A stretch of 64,000 nt of DNA from assembly GCA_964352475.1 (NCBI GenBank), contig CAYGSL010000005.1, positions 1-64,000 of the forward strand. The letters run 5' to 3'. The stretch comes from JAUIET01 sp964352475. Its GTDB lineage: Bacteria; Pseudomonadota; Gammaproteobacteria; Pseudomonadales; JAUIET01. The stretch's first letter is position 1; each line of letters starts with the position of its first letter. The position numbers and the translations under genes are program-made. Positions 1 through 7,968 of this stretch are shown here, one piece after another. The notes under the pieces are model-generated. The model was not told where the DNA came from. It did no database searches and saw nothing but the letters and a program-made list of their open reading frames with translations.

Positions 1-383
1 GTGCACGAGTGAAGCAAGTAAAGGTAAAGCATCATGCCAGGCAGTTTGGCGAGTCTAAGTATGGGCTCTCACGCGTCTACAAAGTGATCTTTGACTTGTT
101 GATGATGAAATCGATATTGTCGATTCTAACTCACCCAGTGCGCTTCTTTGCGAAGTGCTCATTGCCCGCGCTAATAGGTGGTATGGCATCCGCGGGATAC
201 GGCGTGTATTTGATGCTTAACAATGAACAACCCATGGTCAGTATGACAATTGCCGTTATATTGACTAGCCTTGCTGCATTCATTTTGGCACTAGGATTCA
301 TATGTGAACTCATTTATGAAAAAGGTGATGTCAAAATAAAAGAGCTTGCCCCACTCACCATTCGCATGACTCAAGAAGGATAG
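1..383 (+). CDS. GT2 family glycosyltransferase, C-terminal part (5' end outside window)
   Basis: This is the C-terminal end of a DPM1/GtrB-like family 2 glycosyltransferase, which moves a sugar to or from a polyprenyl-phosphate carrier at the cytoplasmic face of the inner membrane. Reading in frame from base 3 continues upstream of the GTG at base 9 without a stop, so that GTG is internal and the true start lies left of the window. The visible part opens with the typical pre-membrane block HARQFGESKYG, followed by an amphipathic stretch and two membrane segments (about residues 40-65 and 75-103 of the visible part). The catalytic domain is not in view. The next GT2-like gene starts 7 bases after the stop, so the two are almost certainly co-transcribed. 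Confidence 0.8.
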   Translation, partial: ARVKQVKVKHHARQFGESKYGLSRVYKVIFDLLMMKSILSILTHPVRFFAKCSLPALIGGMASAGYGVYLMLNNEQPMVSMTIAVILTSLAAFILALGFICELIYEKGDVKIKELAPLTIRMTQEG

Positions 384-390
384 TAATCTT

Positions 391-1395
391 ATGGGTAGCA
401 GATTAAACTTGAACGACGTTAGTGAACAATCACTGAACCCAACCAGGCAAGAAATTATGGCACTAGAAATTAGCGTTATTATCCCAGTTCAACAAGACCC
501 TGGTGAGAGCATCGTCCAACTACACGAAGGTTATGCCAAGGGAATTGCTGAAGGTGGTGCGAAACAATTTGAGTTTATATACATTCTTGATCCTGATTCA
601 GTTACCACAAAACCGGCTCTTATTGAGCTGGCGAACAAGCACGACAACGTTCAAGTTGTTGAGCTCGCCAGAGACTTTGGTGACGCCACGTCGATCAATA
701 TTGGGGCTGGCAGAGCCAAGTACGATGTTATTATGACATTGCCATCGCTGGCGCAGATCAAGTTCGACAGCATTCCAGAATTTATCACTGAGCTTGAAGG
801 TCACGATGTTGTACTTGTAAAACGTGCGGAGCGAATTGACACCACGATACGACAGCTGCCATCCAGAACGCTGAACAAAATAGTCAACAGGTTTTCAGAT
901 GCCCCTTTTGCTGATGCAAGTTGCGGAGTACGCTTGTTCAGGAAAGAAATTCTGGAAGAAATAAACCTCTATGGGGATTTTCACCGTTTCTTGTCGATGC
1001 TTGCCTATGAGCAGGGCTTCCGGGTCAAACTGGTGGATCTTCCGCAAGCAGATAGCGACAAGCACCCATTCAGCTCGCCCGTTACGTACATGCGTAATTT
1101 ACTCGATGTCTTGACCGTATTATTCTTAACTCGCTTCAACAAAAGACCGTTAAGATTCTTTGGTTCTGTGGGAACCTCATCACTTATTGTTGGCGCACTG
1201 GGAATGACTGTGATTGCGTTTCAGCGATTATTCATGGACATGTCGGCAGCTGACCGGCCACTACTGCTTTTGTTCGTACTACTGGCAGCACTGGGCATAC
1301 AGTTAATCGCCATTGGTCTTGTTGGCGAAAGTCTTATTTTTACTCACGCCAAAGACATTAAAGAATATAAGATCAAAAAGGTACACGGAAAATAG
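391..1395 (+). CDS. GT2-fold membrane protein with degenerate catalytic motifs (pseudo-glycosyltransferase)
   Basis: The 334-residue protein has the layout of a polyprenyl-phosphate GT2 enzyme: a Rossmann-like domain from about residue 26, then two C-terminal membrane segments (about 253-277 and 288-313). The hallmark acidic residues are altered. Where the family has DDGS, residues 65-70 read ILDPDS. Where it has the metal-binding DxD (MDADLQ), residues 115-122 read MTLPSLAQ with no Asp. The later block DASCGVRLF still resembles the family's DAGDFRL. I infer a non-catalytic partner of the intact GT2 just upstream, or an enzyme with different chemistry. An AAGGA motif about ten bases upstream supports the ATG at 391; an in-frame ATG at 457 is an alternative. 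No frameshift or internal stop is seen. Confidence 0.75.
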   Translation: MGSRLNLNDVSEQSLNPTRQEIMALEISVIIPVQQDPGESIVQLHEGYAKGIAEGGAKQFEFIYILDPDSVTTKPALIELANKHDNVQVVELARDFGDATSINIGAGRAKYDVIMTLPSLAQIKFDSIPEFITELEGHDVVLVKRAERIDTTIRQLPSRTLNKIVNRFSDAPFADASCGVRLFRKEILEEINLYGDFHRFLSMLAYEQGFRVKLVDLPQADSDKHPFSSPVTYMRNLLDVLTVLFLTRFNKRPLRFFGSVGTSSLIVGALGMTVIAFQRLFMDMSAADRPLLLLFVLLAALGIQLIAIGLVGESLIFTHAKDIKEYKIKKVHGK

Positions 1396-1405
1396 CTTGT
1401 TTATT

Positions 1406-1442
1406 GACGCGCTTTCTTTTTTATAACTCGGGAGCGCGTTTT
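1406..1442. terminator. inverted repeat between convergent genes, possible terminator
   Basis: ACGCGCT at 1407-1413 pairs with AGCGCGT at 1433-1439 across a 19-base loop. It lies between the convergent GT2-like gene and the flippase-like gene and is followed by only a short T run on the plus strand. The long loop makes this a weak candidate. Confidence 0.35.
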
Positions 1443-1467
1443 CAGGCACGCTTCAATACAATTAAAA

Positions 1468-2439
1468 TCAGGAATAATTTTCCACTTGAGCGAGCTCAGC
1501 TCTGGGCTTTGCGCTAGAAAAAAGAAATACCATTCCACATATTACGCTTGCTGGTACTGTGAGCAAGCGAAGTGTTATTGATGCGACTATGGCCGGCTCG
1601 GCATCAAGCCCTACCGCAACCGCCGCACCGACTAGAGCGCCCTCGTAAACACCTATTCCTGCAATGGAAATTGGCAGCACAATGGCGATGCCACCAACGG
1701 CCGCAATCACGGCGCAATGCGCTAACGACACTGGATAGGAAGCCGCTTGAAAAAGTACTTGCAATAGGACAACCGCGCTCACCTGGAAAAGCAGACAAAG
1801 CGATACGAAAATCCAAAGGTTCATACCAGGTCTTGCGATTAGACGGAGGTTATCCGTCAGCGGTCCCAGCTTCGCACCAATTTTTGGCAAAGCATCGAGC
1901 TTTTTGATCAGGCCGATTTTCAAGCCCACGTAAAAAATTGGCACAGAAATGCCAATGCATACGGTGGCAATGGGAACGAGTAGATTCAGCAGCTCAATAT
2001 CTCGCGAGCGCCAAAGTAATGCAGCGCCGATGTAACCCAGAACCAACAAGCAACTTAAACCAACAATTCTATCAAGCAGCGTTGCTGAAAGCCCTCTGGA
2101 TTTGCGACCTTCAGTCGGTAGAGTTTTAAAAACGCGATAAGCATCCCCGCCGATACCGCTTGGTAAAAAGTTGTTAAGAAAATAGGCAATGCAGCCCACT
2201 TTTTGTAAGTACCAGAACCCAAAGTGTACTTCGTGTTGACGAAGCGCTCGCTGCCACTTCGCACTGCTTATTGGAAACTGAACCAAAACTATCAGGAAAC
2301 CCAGCGCGACTAGCGTCGGGCTTAAATTGGCAACATTGGTCATAATCTCGCCCCAGCCGACGTTACTGAGTAGAAACGCGATCAATGAGATACTTACTAT
2401 GGCCTTAAGTCCAATAATGAGGTGGTTCTTGGTAAGCAT
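1468..2439 (-). CDS. lysylphosphatidylglycerol synthase TM-domain / flippase-like membrane protein
   Basis: This 323-residue integral membrane protein has about eight predicted membrane segments and belongs to the UPF0104/YbhN group. Members are the membrane half of lysyl-phosphatidylglycerol synthase or stand-alone flippase-like proteins. The conserved family block NNFLPSGIGGDAYR is at residues 89-102. There is no aminoacyl-transfer domain, so lipid or lipid-linked sugar handling is more likely than lipid lysylation. It is convergent with the GT2 pair. A good ribosome site (GGCGGAG) lies just upstream of the ATG. Such proteins often sit beside GT2 polyprenyl-sugar transferases; the substrate cannot be read from sequence. 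Confidence 0.8.
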   Translation of the reverse strand: MLTKNHLIIGLKAIVSISLIAFLLSNVGWGEIMTNVANLSPTLVALGFLIVLVQFPISSAKWQRALRQHEVHFGFWYLQKVGCIAYFLNNFLPSGIGGDAYRVFKTLPTEGRKSRGLSATLLDRIVGLSCLLVLGYIGAALLWRSRDIELLNLLVPIATVCIGISVPIFYVGLKIGLIKKLDALPKIGAKLGPLTDNLRLIARPGMNLWIFVSLCLLFQVSAVVLLQVLFQAASYPVSLAHCAVIAAVGGIAIVLPISIAGIGVYEGALVGAAVAVGLDAEPAIVASITLRLLTVPASVICGMVFLFSSAKPRAELAQVENYS

Positions 2440-2672
2440 CGCTCCGCCTTACAACATCTAACGTATTGTGTCGTTCATTATCTGCGGGCCGGTTTAGGTT
2501 ACGACTCGAAACCAGTGAACAACATCGAAATGTAATTGGGTAAACCGCCGCTGAAAAGGAGGCTTGGAAACACCAAATACAGCTGAACAAGAATCGCTCT
2601 GCTTTCTTTCAAACACTCATTTCTATGCTAGTCTATGACTTATTAATATGCAATTTTCTGGAAGCCGAGATT

Positions 2673-3407
2673 ATGGTAGATAGTTCCCAACTGGCCGCAC
2701 AAATGGAACCTTTTGACTCTTTCTGGGAAGGTCCACCAGACAAGGAAAAAGGTTACTCAAAATTTGAAGCATTCTACGAAAATAACTATCTCGATAAAAT
2801 GCCGGCCGACAAAAATGCCAATATACTGGTGGTCAGCTGCGGACCGGGTTACTTTTTAAACACATTAAAAAAAGCAGGCTACGTGAATGTACTTGGCATT
2901 GACTCAACTGCAGAGCAAATAGAGTGGGCTGAGCGAAAAGGCCTGAACTGCAAACACGCTCGCGCATTCGAATACCTGGAAGAAGCCAACGACGGTGAAT
3001 ACGATGCAATCTTCTGCGAGCAGGAAATCAATCATCTGACCAAAAATGAGATCATCGATTTTATGAATCTGTGTATGAGAAAGCTCTCCGCAGGTGGAAC
3101 CTTCGTTGGTCATGGGCTCAATGGCGCGAACCCGATAACAGGCGCCGAAGCACTTGCGCAGAATTTCGACCACTACAATACATTTACAGAATACACTTTT
3201 AATCAGTTGCTTACTCATCTTGGCTTCGAGCGCTGTAAAGTATTCCCTCTTAACTTGTATGTGTTTTGGAAAAACCCGGCGAATTACATTCTCATCGCGT
3301 TTACCACTCTTGTTCATTGGTTCTTCCGAGCGATGTTTATTATCTATGGCAAAAACAACAAGATTTTCACTAAGAAAATTGCCGTTGTTTGTTACAAGCC
3401 TGCATGA
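2673..3407 (+). CDS. class I SAM-dependent methyltransferase
   Basis: The protein (244 residues from ATG 2673) has a SAM-binding motif I, VVSCGPGYF, at about residues 52-60. The acidic strand end GID follows about 25 residues later, typical of the Methyltransf_11/25 group. A hydrophobic stretch near the C-terminus (about 205-230) may bring it to the membrane, which fits a lipid-linked or glycolipid substrate. An in-frame ATG at 2625 would add 16 residues of doubtful value. The start at 2673 is preferred because the homologous region begins after it, but neither start has a strong ribosome site. The stop overlaps the next gene's start (ATGA), so the two genes are translationally coupled. Confidence 0.75.
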   Translation: MVDSSQLAAQMEPFDSFWEGPPDKEKGYSKFEAFYENNYLDKMPADKNANILVVSCGPGYFLNTLKKAGYVNVLGIDSTAEQIEWAERKGLNCKHARAFEYLEEANDGEYDAIFCEQEINHLTKNEIIDFMNLCMRKLSAGGTFVGHGLNGANPITGAEALAQNFDHYNTFTEYTFNQLLTHLGFERCKVFPLNLYVFWKNPANYILIAFTTLVHWFFRAMFIIYGKNNKIFTKKIAVVCYKPA

Positions 3408-4381
3408 AAGTCTGTGTTACCGGTGCAACCGGGTTTATAGGTAAGCAGCTCAGCAATCATCTCGCCGGCTCTGGTCACCAGGTAGTAGCGCTAGTAAGAA
3501 GCCTGCCTGATCAAGCCGCTGGCTTTGCAGAAGAAATAGATTTCGCTATTGGCGATGTGCGCAATAAGGATAGCCTGGCAACAGCTTTTGAAGGTTGTGA
3601 GGTCATTATGCATTTGGCTGCACTGTTCAACCATCCTGAGCTGAGTCTGGAAGACTATCAGGCTGTCAATGTGCATGGCGTGCAAAACGTGTTGGAGACT
3701 GCCCGCGATAAAGGCGTTGGTCGAGTTGTCCATTGCAGCACAGTGGGCGTAGCAAGTGATGGTGTCCCGCCCTACTCTGAATCCGCTCCTTATGCTCCAC
3801 CAGAGTGGGATAAATACGAAACAACCAAGTGTGCTGGAGAAAAGCTAGCAAGAAAATTTCATTCCGACACCGGCTATCCCGTTGTCATCATTCGACCTGC
3901 GCAGGTCTACGGGCCTGGTGACGAGGGGAAAATTAAGTTTTACCGGATGGTAAAGAAAGGCGTGATCGTCAACCCCGGTAAAACGCTCAAGCATCTTATC
4001 TATGTTAAGGACTTGTGCAGAGCGTTTGAACTGGCTGCAACTTGCGAGCAAGGTTTTGGCGAGCCAATGATTATTGCGTCACCGGAGCCAACCCCATTAA
4101 CCGAGCTGGTCAGTTTGGTGGCAAAGGCTATTAATGTAGACGAACCGAAAATTCGTATTCCAGCACTCCCAATTACCGTGCTTGCCACAGTGGTTGAGTA
4201 TGTATTCAATTTGATAGACAAGAAGCCACCGATATTTCGAAGAAGCACTCATTTCTTCACGAAATCAGTAGCATTTGATGCGCAAAACGCCGAGAAGTAT
4301 TTGGGTTTCAGCAGCGAAACCAGCACTGAACAAGGTGTTGCGAATACTGCTCAATGGTACTCAGCAAACGGGCACATTTAA
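3404..4381 (+). CDS. NAD-dependent epimerase/dehydratase (extended SDR)
   Basis: This 325-residue extended short-chain dehydrogenase resembles UDP-sugar epimerases, 3-beta-HSD-like enzymes and hopanoid-associated HpnA. The nucleotide-binding glycine motif GATGFIG is at residues 7-13. The catalytic Tyr-x3-Lys is YETTK (Tyr138, Lys142), with the supporting Ser in CSTVG at about 111-115. The C-terminal half carries the usual substrate-domain blocks, for example RPAQVYGPGD. Its ATG overlaps the methyltransferase stop by four bases, implying one operon. The likely role is oxidation/reduction or epimerisation of a sugar or lipid-linked sugar; the substrate is not predictable. The in-frame ATG at 3389 would force a larger overlap and is not preferred. 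Confidence 0.8.
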   Translation: MKVCVTGATGFIGKQLSNHLAGSGHQVVALVRSLPDQAAGFAEEIDFAIGDVRNKDSLATAFEGCEVIMHLAALFNHPELSLEDYQAVNVHGVQNVLETARDKGVGRVVHCSTVGVASDGVPPYSESAPYAPPEWDKYETTKCAGEKLARKFHSDTGYPVVIIRPAQVYGPGDEGKIKFYRMVKKGVIVNPGKTLKHLIYVKDLCRAFELAATCEQGFGEPMIIASPEPTPLTELVSLVAKAINVDEPKIRIPALPITVLATVVEYVFNLIDKKPPIFRRSTHFFTKSVAFDAQNAEKYLGFSSETSTEQGVANTAQWYSANGHI

Positions 4382-4431
4382 CCTTAAGCGCTGAAGCGCG
4401 CAAGATTTACTGGGGTAGGCTCTGGTTTGGT

Positions 4432-6099
4432 TCAGCGCAAGCGCGATTTTACTTCGCTAATTTCGATGTCACATTGTGCAGCATCCCATCCTTTTATCGC
4501 AGCTACCTGTGCGATGATTGCAGATAATGTAGTGTCGCCTGGGTTTCCGCCAGTTGCTGCATCTGTACGTCTAAAAACAACATCCGAGAATGTTTCTACC
4601 ATTTCGTCGCGGCACACATGTTCGACTTCAGCAGCCGTAACAGTAGTGTTTTCGTAGACAGACCATAAATCTTCATTATTTAGAGCTAAGTCAACAATTC
4701 TAAAAGCGTCGCTACCATAGTTATGCGCAAGTGCTTCAACTACCTGCTCTGGCCACATATTTGAGCAGCGCTTGTTGAGATCGCTTTTCAGATGATCGAA
4801 GGTGTCAAAGTTCGCTGAGTCCAGTTTGATAAAGTCCGACTTATAAGCGCATCGCGGCAGAGACAGCTTTTTTTGTGCAAGGCTTAGAGCTTTCTCTGTT
4901 TCGCCTCTCGCCATGGTGTAGCGTAAGCCTATTAGCGAGATAAAATTTTCAAGACCCTCTGTCTTGCTATGGTCAATCATGTTTGAGCGCTTACCGTAAC
5001 TGAGGTTCTCCTCACTGCTTTGTTCCTCACCAAACGGAACAAGTCCTGCATTCCACATCACAACGTCATCAACCGTTAGCTTAAGATGTGGATAGGTACC
5101 ATTTATCTCTTTTATGTATAGTTCAAGTTCCGCATCTGAAACAGTAACGTCTTCCGGTTTAACATCAGTGATTTTGTGCCAAACGCCAATCAGGGTGTAT
5201 TCCCTCCAGGGCGCGAGAAAGAGGTGTCTTTTTTCCCTCGCAAGAAGTGCATCAGGATCCGCGGACTCTCCCTGCACTGCAAGCGTGTACTCGCTGTCAA
5301 ATCGGCGTTTCACAACAAAGCAGGCATCTCGCGAATAAACACCTTCTGGTTTGTATTTGCCTTGGGTCACTGAACTAAGCCACCGCTCCGCCCAGGGGCC
5401 AGCGGTATTGAGTACGCATTTCGATCGTATGCTGATTTGTTCGCCACTGCGCCTATCAGTCGCCTTGACTCCGACTACCGTATTGCCGTCGATTATCAAC
5501 TCATCTGCACTAATGTAGTTAGCTGCGTGCGCACCTTTGCGCATGGCAGACTCTATAAATGCCCAAACGAGTCTGGTCGGGTTGTAAAAACGCCCATCAT
5601 TAAAAACACATGCGCCGGTTAGACCCTCTTCATCCAGATGTGGGAATTCAGCAAGCACCTGTTCCTTATTTAGAAACTGGGTGGCAGGAATCTGGCGGCT
5701 TTTATCCTTGATACCTATATTTCGCAAAGCTGTGACGCAATCAAACGCGATACTACCGGCACCAAGAAAAGGCTTGCCAAGCTTCCCATAGCCGTAGGTT
5801 GGAATCATTATTGGCAAGGGCTTGCAGAGGTGCGGCGCTATTCTTAGAAAAGCGCTTCTCTCCCTCGCAGACGACAGCACACGTGGAATATCGGCATGCT
5901 GCATGTAACGTATTCCGCCGTGAATTATCTTGTAAGGATTGGCGGATGATCCGTGTGAAAAGTCGGTAGCTTCAATTAACGCTGCTTTCATTCCGCGTAA
6001 GTTTGCTTCCCAAACGGCGGTGGCACCAAAAATGCCTCCCCCCACCACCAGTAGATCATATTCATTTGAACTAAGCTTTTCGATGTTTTCTTGTCTCAA
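4432..6099 (-). CDS. FAD-dependent glycerol-3-phosphate dehydrogenase-like oxidoreductase
   Basis: The 555-residue flavoprotein matches aerobic glycerol-3-phosphate dehydrogenase (GlpD family) in length and motifs. A dinucleotide-binding GGGIFG is at residues 20-25, followed by the family block FSHGSSANPYKIIHGGIRY at about 47-65. A C-terminal alpha-helical domain is also present. The usual reaction oxidises sn-glycerol 3-phosphate to dihydroxyacetone phosphate and passes electrons to quinone at the inner membrane. No glycerol uptake or kinase genes flank it; it sits between an SDR and the export ATPase, so a role in polysaccharide or glycolipid precursor supply is possible. An 8-base inverted repeat (GCGCTGAA at 4388-4395, TTCAGCGC at 4431-4438) overlaps its stop codon. 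Confidence 0.8.
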   Translation of the reverse strand: MRQENIEKLSSNEYDLLVVGGGIFGATAVWEANLRGMKAALIEATDFSHGSSANPYKIIHGGIRYMQHADIPRVLSSARERSAFLRIAPHLCKPLPIMIPTYGYGKLGKPFLGAGSIAFDCVTALRNIGIKDKSRQIPATQFLNKEQVLAEFPHLDEEGLTGACVFNDGRFYNPTRLVWAFIESAMRKGAHAANYISADELIIDGNTVVGVKATDRRSGEQISIRSKCVLNTAGPWAERWLSSVTQGKYKPEGVYSRDACFVVKRRFDSEYTLAVQGESADPDALLAREKRHLFLAPWREYTLIGVWHKITDVKPEDVTVSDAELELYIKEINGTYPHLKLTVDDVVMWNAGLVPFGEEQSSEENLSYGKRSNMIDHSKTEGLENFISLIGLRYTMARGETEKALSLAQKKLSLPRCAYKSDFIKLDSANFDTFDHLKSDLNKRCSNMWPEQVVEALAHNYGSDAFRIVDLALNNEDLWSVYENTTVTAAEVEHVCRDEMVETFSDVVFRRTDAATGGNPGDTTLSAIIAQVAAIKGWDAAQCDIEISEVKSRLR

Positions 6100-6195
6100 A
6101 TCTGAAACCTCTGGTTGTTACCTGACAATAAGCGCGCGCTTTGCTGATCTTCTAAGTGATACGAAAGTGCTGCTTGGAGAGTAAAAGGTTCGCTT

Positions 6196-7086
6196 CTAAC
6201 CCTTCTTCTTTTTCTGAACTTTGGCTTCTTCGAGGTCTTTTTCGATCTCTTCAACCGAAATTTCTTCTTGCACAGGAGCGAGACCGGATTCTTTGTCCTT
6301 GATCACTTCTTGCATCAGTTCAGCGTCGATTCTCGGACGCTGTTCCGAAAAACCATAGACTAGCGCCGTGTCTGACAGAACATTTATGAGCCTGGGAATA
6401 CCCTTGGAATATAACCAAATCAAATGACAACTTTGCTCGTCAAATAGATCCGGGCTACCTCCCGCCATACTTACGCGGTGCGTGATGTACTCAATGGTCT
6501 CCTCTTCGCTCAATCGCTTCAAATGATAGTCCACAGCGATGCGTTGAGCGAACTGGACCAACTCAGGAACTCTAAGCAGGTCTCTCAGTTCGGGCTGTCC
6601 AACCAAAATAAACTGTATCAGCAGATGTTTACCGGAATTGATATTTGAAAGCATTCGAACTTGCTCTAGCAACTCAACCCCAAGCTGCTGAGCTTCATCA
6701 ATAATCATTACGCAGCGGCGGCCTTCGCCGTACTCTTCAATTAGAAAGTGTATAAAATCATTGTAGAGTTCTACGTGGCTCTTGCCTTCGAAATCCAGCC
6801 CGAAAGAGAATGCAATCCAACTGAGCAACTCTCGTAAATCGGCAACCATAGTATTGTTAAGCAGACCAACGGTCACCGTCGGGTCATCTCGCTCAAGCAA
6901 TTTGCGAATCAAGGTGGTTTTCCCAGCGCCAATTTCACCGGTTATCACAGTAAAACCTGCTTGACTGGACATGCCATATTCCAGCATTGTCAAAGCAAGT
7001 TTGTGTTGTTTCGTGAGAAACAGAAAATCTGGGTCGGGCAGTAGGGAAAAAGGCTTTTCCTGCAGTCCGAAGAATGATTCGTACAT
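6196..7086 (-). CDS. ExeA/GspA-like AAA ATPase of an exopolysaccharide (XrtA-type) locus
   Basis: This cytoplasmic AAA ATPase of 296 residues has Walker A GEIGAGKTT at about 50-58 and Walker B MIIDEAQQL at about 127-135. The family opening block (SFFGLQEKPFSLLPDP) is also present. It is short and has no membrane or peptidoglycan-binding C-terminus, unlike the 541-residue GspA at 38866-40491. This size class is known as the ATPase of XrtA/PEP-CTERM polysaccharide loci. The C-terminus is a charged Glu/Lys-rich tail. ATG at 7086 is preferred over the TTG one codon upstream. It closes a minus-strand series of export genes and probably energises or regulates assembly of the export complex. Confidence 0.8.
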   Translation of the reverse strand: MYESFFGLQEKPFSLLPDPDFLFLTKQHKLALTMLEYGMSSQAGFTVITGEIGAGKTTLIRKLLERDDPTVTVGLLNNTMVADLRELLSWIAFSFGLDFEGKSHVELYNDFIHFLIEEYGEGRRCVMIIDEAQQLGVELLEQVRMLSNINSGKHLLIQFILVGQPELRDLLRVPELVQFAQRIAVDYHLKRLSEEETIEYITHRVSMAGGSPDLFDEQSCHLIWLYSKGIPRLINVLSDTALVYGFSEQRPRIDAELMQEVIKDKESGLAPVQEEISVEEIEKDLEEAKVQKKKKG

Positions 7087-7134
7087 CAATGATTACTCAT
7101 ATTAGAGCCGGTCCGAGAGCAGCAAGCTACTGCA

Positions 7135-7941
7135 TTAGTAATATCCGCCGTATTTCTGCGTATCAACTTCGCTCGCTTTGTTCAAGACAGTACCAAGAAC
7201 ATTCATTTCTTTTAGAGCGGCCATTGATTTCCTCAAATCGTCGGATTGTGTGCTCCCATCCTCGACAACGACCAACACCGCATCCAATTTTGAAGCAAGA
7301 GTAACCACGTCATCACCTACATGAATGGGCGGCATATCAAAAATAGTGATTTGCGGGCTATTAGCGCCTTTCAGTTCGTCAATCAGTGCAGCCATTCTGG
7401 GACCACCCAACAATTCTGATGTTCCTTCTACACTTTTCACGCAAGGCAATACTAGGAAGTCCTCAATTCCAGGATCACAAGTAACGTCATTGAGTGCAAT
7501 GTCGCGCTGCAAGTATTCGGCAATGCCTATATCAGGGGTAAACCCCAAATACTCGTGAACACTGGGTCGACGCATGTCAGCGTCAATCAATAGAGAAGAA
7601 TGATTTTGGTCCAGTGCGATTGCTATTGATAGATTAATAGAGGTAAACGATTTACCTTCTTTTGGGTCGGTGCTTGTAACGCCTAGCGTATGCCAACCAT
7701 TCTGACGCATGCGCTGTAACACCCTGGTGCGCAACAAGCGGTAAGCATCAGAAAAGTGTTCGTCTTGAAAATGAGAGATGATTCCCTGTTGACGCAAGTG
7801 CTCAGGGGAAATCTCAACCGAACGAGTATTCGCTGGAGCAGCCGCCGGAATTGCTGCTTTCCTCGTGGAACCTGAAGCAGTGTCTGCTTTAAGTTGGTTC
7901 CTTTCCTTAGCGAGCTCAATCGCTTTCGTTATTCTGTCCAT
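7135..7941 (-). CDS. BY-kinase, CpsD/CapB-type tyrosine autokinase
   Basis: The 268-residue protein is a stand-alone bacterial tyrosine kinase that controls polysaccharide chain length with its membrane partner. Walker A is in TDPKEGKS (91-98), Walker A' in LLIDADMRRP (117-126) and Walker B in ITIFDMPP (198-205). The C-terminus ends YGGYY (264-268), a short tyrosine cluster of the kind that is autophosphorylated. The N-terminal 45 residues are a low-complexity linker. The Wzz-type copolymerase is encoded immediately upstream, 27 bases away, which gives the split activator/kinase arrangement rather than a fused Wzc. Cycling of phosphorylation would be expected to need a phosphatase; none is visible nearby. 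Confidence 0.88.
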   Translation of the reverse strand: MDRITKAIELAKERNQLKADTASGSTRKAAIPAAAPANTRSVEISPEHLRQQGIISHFQDEHFSDAYRLLRTRVLQRMRQNGWHTLGVTSTDPKEGKSFTSINLSIAIALDQNHSSLLIDADMRRPSVHEYLGFTPDIGIAEYLQRDIALNDVTCDPGIEDFLVLPCVKSVEGTSELLGGPRMAALIDELKGANSPQITIFDMPPIHVGDDVVTLASKLDAVLVVVEDGSTQSDDLRKSMAALKEMNVLGTVLNKASEVDTQKYGGYY

Positions 7942-7968
7942 TACTTCAGTACACTCGTGGTCTGATGA

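Noticed and set aside
9..11. GTG as start of the first gene
   Set aside because: The frame stays open to the window edge and the protein begins in the middle of a conserved GT2 C-terminal block, so the start is outside the window.
4388..4438. Separated 8-bp inverted repeat GCGCTGAA / TTCAGCGC between convergent genes
   Set aside because: A 35-base loop and no T run; could be chance, so noted only under the neighbouring gene.
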